Assembly: GCF_004005845.1 (NCBI RefSeq)
Contig: NZ_SADE01000004.1
Span: 62,001 to 126,000 of the forward strand
DNA length: 64,000 bases
Direction: 5' to 3'
From: Hwanghaeella grinnelliae
GTDB lineage: Bacteria; Pseudomonadota; Alphaproteobacteria; UBA8366; Aestuariispiraceae
The stretch's first letter is position 1. Each line of letters begins with the position of its first letter. The notes under the pieces were generated by a model. That model was given only the letters and a program-made list of their open reading frames with translations. It made no database searches and was not told the DNA's origin. This document shows, in pieces, positions 62,388 through 64,000 of this stretch. The position numbers and the translations under genes were made by a program.

Positions 62388-62999
62388 ATGAACCAAAGAA
62401 TTTCCGAAATGCTGATGTCGCGCATGGCCCACGAACTGGCTGGGCCTGTCGGGGCGATCGCAAATGGCGTCGAATTCATGCAGGAAGTCGAGGAAGGGGC
62501 AGCGGATGCGGTCGACTTGATTGCCGACAGCGCACGCCGCGCGGCCGGGCGCTTGCAATTCTATCGGTTGGCCTATGGCGGCGCGGGCCGGTCGACAGAG
62601 GATGAGACTGTTTTCGTGGATGCGGCGCGGGGCTTTGTAGACGAAGGCGGCGTCACGCTGTCCTGGCCTTCCGGCAGTTCCGCCGACCTGATCGAACGGC
62701 CGGGCGGTGGCAAACTGTTGCTATTGGCAATTGAGATCGCCCGGGGCGCCTTGCTGCGCGGCGGGACCGTGGATATCGATGCCTTGCCGGGAATGGTGCA
62801 GGTCGCGGCGGAAGGGCCAAAACCGACTTTGGCTGACGAAATACGTGCTAATTTCACGAGTACCGAACCGGTCGATGGTGTCGATGTGACGGCCAGATCG
62901 GTGCATTGCCTATATGCGCGCCTCCTTGCGAGTGAGGCGGGAGTTCGTTTGGCGCTCGCTCAAGAAGGTGAGCAAATCCGCCTGTCCATAATACTTTAG
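62388..62999 (+). CDS. chpT: ChpT-like histidine phosphotransferase
   Basis: Protein of 203 residues with the ChpT/DUF2328 layout. The N-terminal helical hairpin has RMAHELAGPVGAIANGVEFM, with the phosphorylatable His near residue 15. Most ChpT proteins read CHDLVGP here; the His-Glu-Leu variant keeps the key His. The C-terminal Bergerat-like domain (about 75-200) has degenerate nucleotide-binding motifs. ChpT relays phosphate from CckA to CtrA and CpdR and so controls cell cycle and motility. It precedes cheA by 243 bp. No CckA or CtrA gene is in the window. Confidence 0.88.
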   Translation: MNQRISEMLMSRMAHELAGPVGAIANGVEFMQEVEEGAADAVDLIADSARRAAGRLQFYRLAYGGAGRSTEDETVFVDAARGFVDEGGVTLSWPSGSSADLIERPGGGKLLLLAIEIARGALLRGGTVDIDALPGMVQVAAEGPKPTLADEIRANFTSTEPVDGVDVTARSVHCLYARLLASEAGVRLALAQEGEQIRLSIIL

Positions 63000-63242
63000 A
63001 TTTATTGCGACTGTCTGCCCACGCGTTCCGCGCTTTTGCGGCCGGTGAACCCGTTCATCCCGGGCCGTCCCGTGAATTAGCTAAGAACAGCTTAGTGGTT
63101 TGTTAAGAACTCGATTGGTATTGTTAGATCACCATTCTGATACCGTTATACGGACACTGGAATTAACTAGTCTGACTTTGACCATAACCAGCATTTAGGC
63201 GCGCCACTCGGCTGCGTCAGGTGGTAGGGGAGTGAAATAGCT
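63000..63242. promoter_or_regulatory. cheA upstream region
   Basis: About 240 bp between chpT and cheA, AT-richer than the coding regions. CTAAG/CTTAG dyad and two AAGAAC copies occur around 63080-63110. TTGGTA, 17 bp, TGATAC (near 63114-63142) could be a weak sigma-70 promoter. A GGGGAG ribosome site ends it, 10 bases before the cheA ATG. No CtrA box (TTAA-N7-TTAA) was found. Confidence 0.35.
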
Positions 63243-64000
63243 ATGGACGATCTCCTTAGCGAGTTTTTGACCGAAACTGCGGAGAGCATGGACACGCTCG
63301 ACGTGGAATTGGTGAAGCTTGAACAAAATCCGAACGATCAAGCTATTCTTTCGAACATTTTCCGCCTGGTGCATACGATCAAAGGGACCTGCGGCTTTCT
63401 TGGCCTGCCGCGGCTTGAATCGGTGGCGCATGCCTCCGAGAATGTGCTCGGACGTATTCGCGACGGCGAATTGGAGATCAGCCAAGGTGCTGTCTCGCTG
63501 GTCTTGGAGTCTCTCGACCAAATCAAAATGATCCTGTCCGACCTGGAAGCGACGGAGGCCGAACCCGCGGGTGACGACTCCGATCTGATCGCGCGTTTGA
63601 ACCATCTCGCGGAAACGGGCGAAGTTCCGGCCGGTGGCGCTGCCGCGCCTGCCGCATCCAGTAATGACGATGCGCCTGCGACGAAGGACGAGGAAGAACT
63701 CGCCGCGACCGAAGCGATGATGGCTGAACTGGAAGACGCTGTTGAGGAAGCCCCGACGCCGGCGGCTCCATCCAGTGGTAGCGCCGCACTAGACGCGCTT
63801 ATGAACAGCGACGAGGTCGCCGCTGATAATGACGAGTTGCAGGCCGCGTTCGATAATGCGGTTTATGAGGGACCCGGCGACCCGTTTGCCGCCTTGAAGG
63901 GCGATCCGGAAGACGAACCCGCCGAGGAACCTGAGGACGAACCGGTGATTGCCGAAGCCTCGGTGCCCGCGACGGTTGAAGAAAAGAAGGCGCCGGCGGC
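63243..64000 (+). CDS. cheA: Chemotaxis histidine kinase CheA (3' end outside window)
   Basis: Starts ATG with GGGGAG upstream and stays open for 252 codons to the window edge. The first ~105 residues are the HPt domain: MDDLLSEFLTETAESMDTLD and LVHTIKGTCGFLGL with the phosphorylated His44. Beyond that a long acidic/alanine-proline linker (about 115-250) leads toward the missing P2 and kinase domains. CheA phosphorylates CheY and CheB in response to chemoreceptors. It follows chpT and is in the same direction. The remainder and other che genes should follow downstream. Confidence 0.93.
   Translation, partial: MDDLLSEFLTETAESMDTLDVELVKLEQNPNDQAILSNIFRLVHTIKGTCGFLGLPRLESVAHASENVLGRIRDGELEISQGAVSLVLESLDQIKMILSDLEATEAEPAGDDSDLIARLNHLAETGEVPAGGAAAPAASSNDDAPATKDEEELAATEAMMAELEDAVEEAPTPAAPSSGSAALDALMNSDEVAADNDELQAAFDNAVYEGPGDPFAALKGDPEDEPAEEPEDEPVIAEASVPATVEEKKAPA

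Noticed and set aside
1-64000. tRNA, rRNA, CRISPR arrays, transposases, integrase or phage genes
   Set aside because: Scanned intergenic gaps and gene products; none recognised. The repeats seen are in coding regions or short dyads.

Overview
The window carries about 58 protein genes packed on both strands, with no rRNA, tRNA, CRISPR array or transposase that I can recognise. Gene content points to an alphaproteobacterium, most likely a free-living marine or soil member of the Rhodospirillales. It has a ChpT-type phosphotransferase beside cheA, an alphaproteobacterial-style NAD-linked formate dehydrogenase, a DUF3553 protein, a TIGR02186/TSUP pair and GC-rich codon use. The taxonomic call is inference from gene families, not from a marker gene.

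Left part (1-7.4 kb): the end of a polyamine-type ABC permease pair, a PadR-like regulator, an enoyl-CoA hydratase/isomerase, a DUF1835 protein, then a two-component system (kinase and OmpR-type regulator) divergent from a membrane-anchored EF-hand protein. The kinase sensor loop holds an Asp/His/Trp repeat, so this looks like a divalent-cation sensing unit. Next (7.4-16 kb) is a phosphonate region: LysR regulator, phnW and phnX (2-aminoethylphosphonate to acetaldehyde and phosphate), then a glycerophosphodiesterase and a formylglycine-type phosphonate monoester hydrolase/sulfatase, a Ca2+/Na+ antiporter and an iron alcohol dehydrogenase. A PhoX-like phosphatase lies at 25-27 kb.

Middle part (16-40 kb): a P450, an AraC regulator with azlCD, a fused 5-oxoprolinase, a DEAD-box RNA helicase, PhoX, and a 9-kb block (27.6-36.6 kb) that matches the singlet-oxygen/furan-fatty-acid type cluster of other proteobacteria (DUF6134, SDR, SnoaL-like, DUF3833 lipoprotein, GPH transporter, CFA-like methyltransferase, DUF1365, FAD oxidoreductase, photolyase). 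No sigma factor/ChrR pair is in the window. It is followed by the pdeM/helicase DNA-damage pair.

Right part (40-64 kb): assorted metabolic and membrane genes (DUF2817 peptidase-like, HIT, glycerate kinase, two TSUP permeases, TusA, MscS), motility-related genes (FliN with a three-copy N-terminal repeat, a Maf-like DUF115 protein, ChpT, the start of CheA), a coupled coiled-coil/di-iron oxygen-sensor pair, and a formate dehydrogenase whose two subunit genes are separated by a plus-strand block. That block encodes two related exported cysteine proteins, a SCO protein, an RraA-like protein and a HupE-like protein.

The most promising leads for undescribed biology are the kinase/EF-hand unit, the consecutive C-x3-C exported proteins inside the formate dehydrogenase locus, the coiled-coil/ODP pair, and the phosphonolipid-type catabolic grouping.
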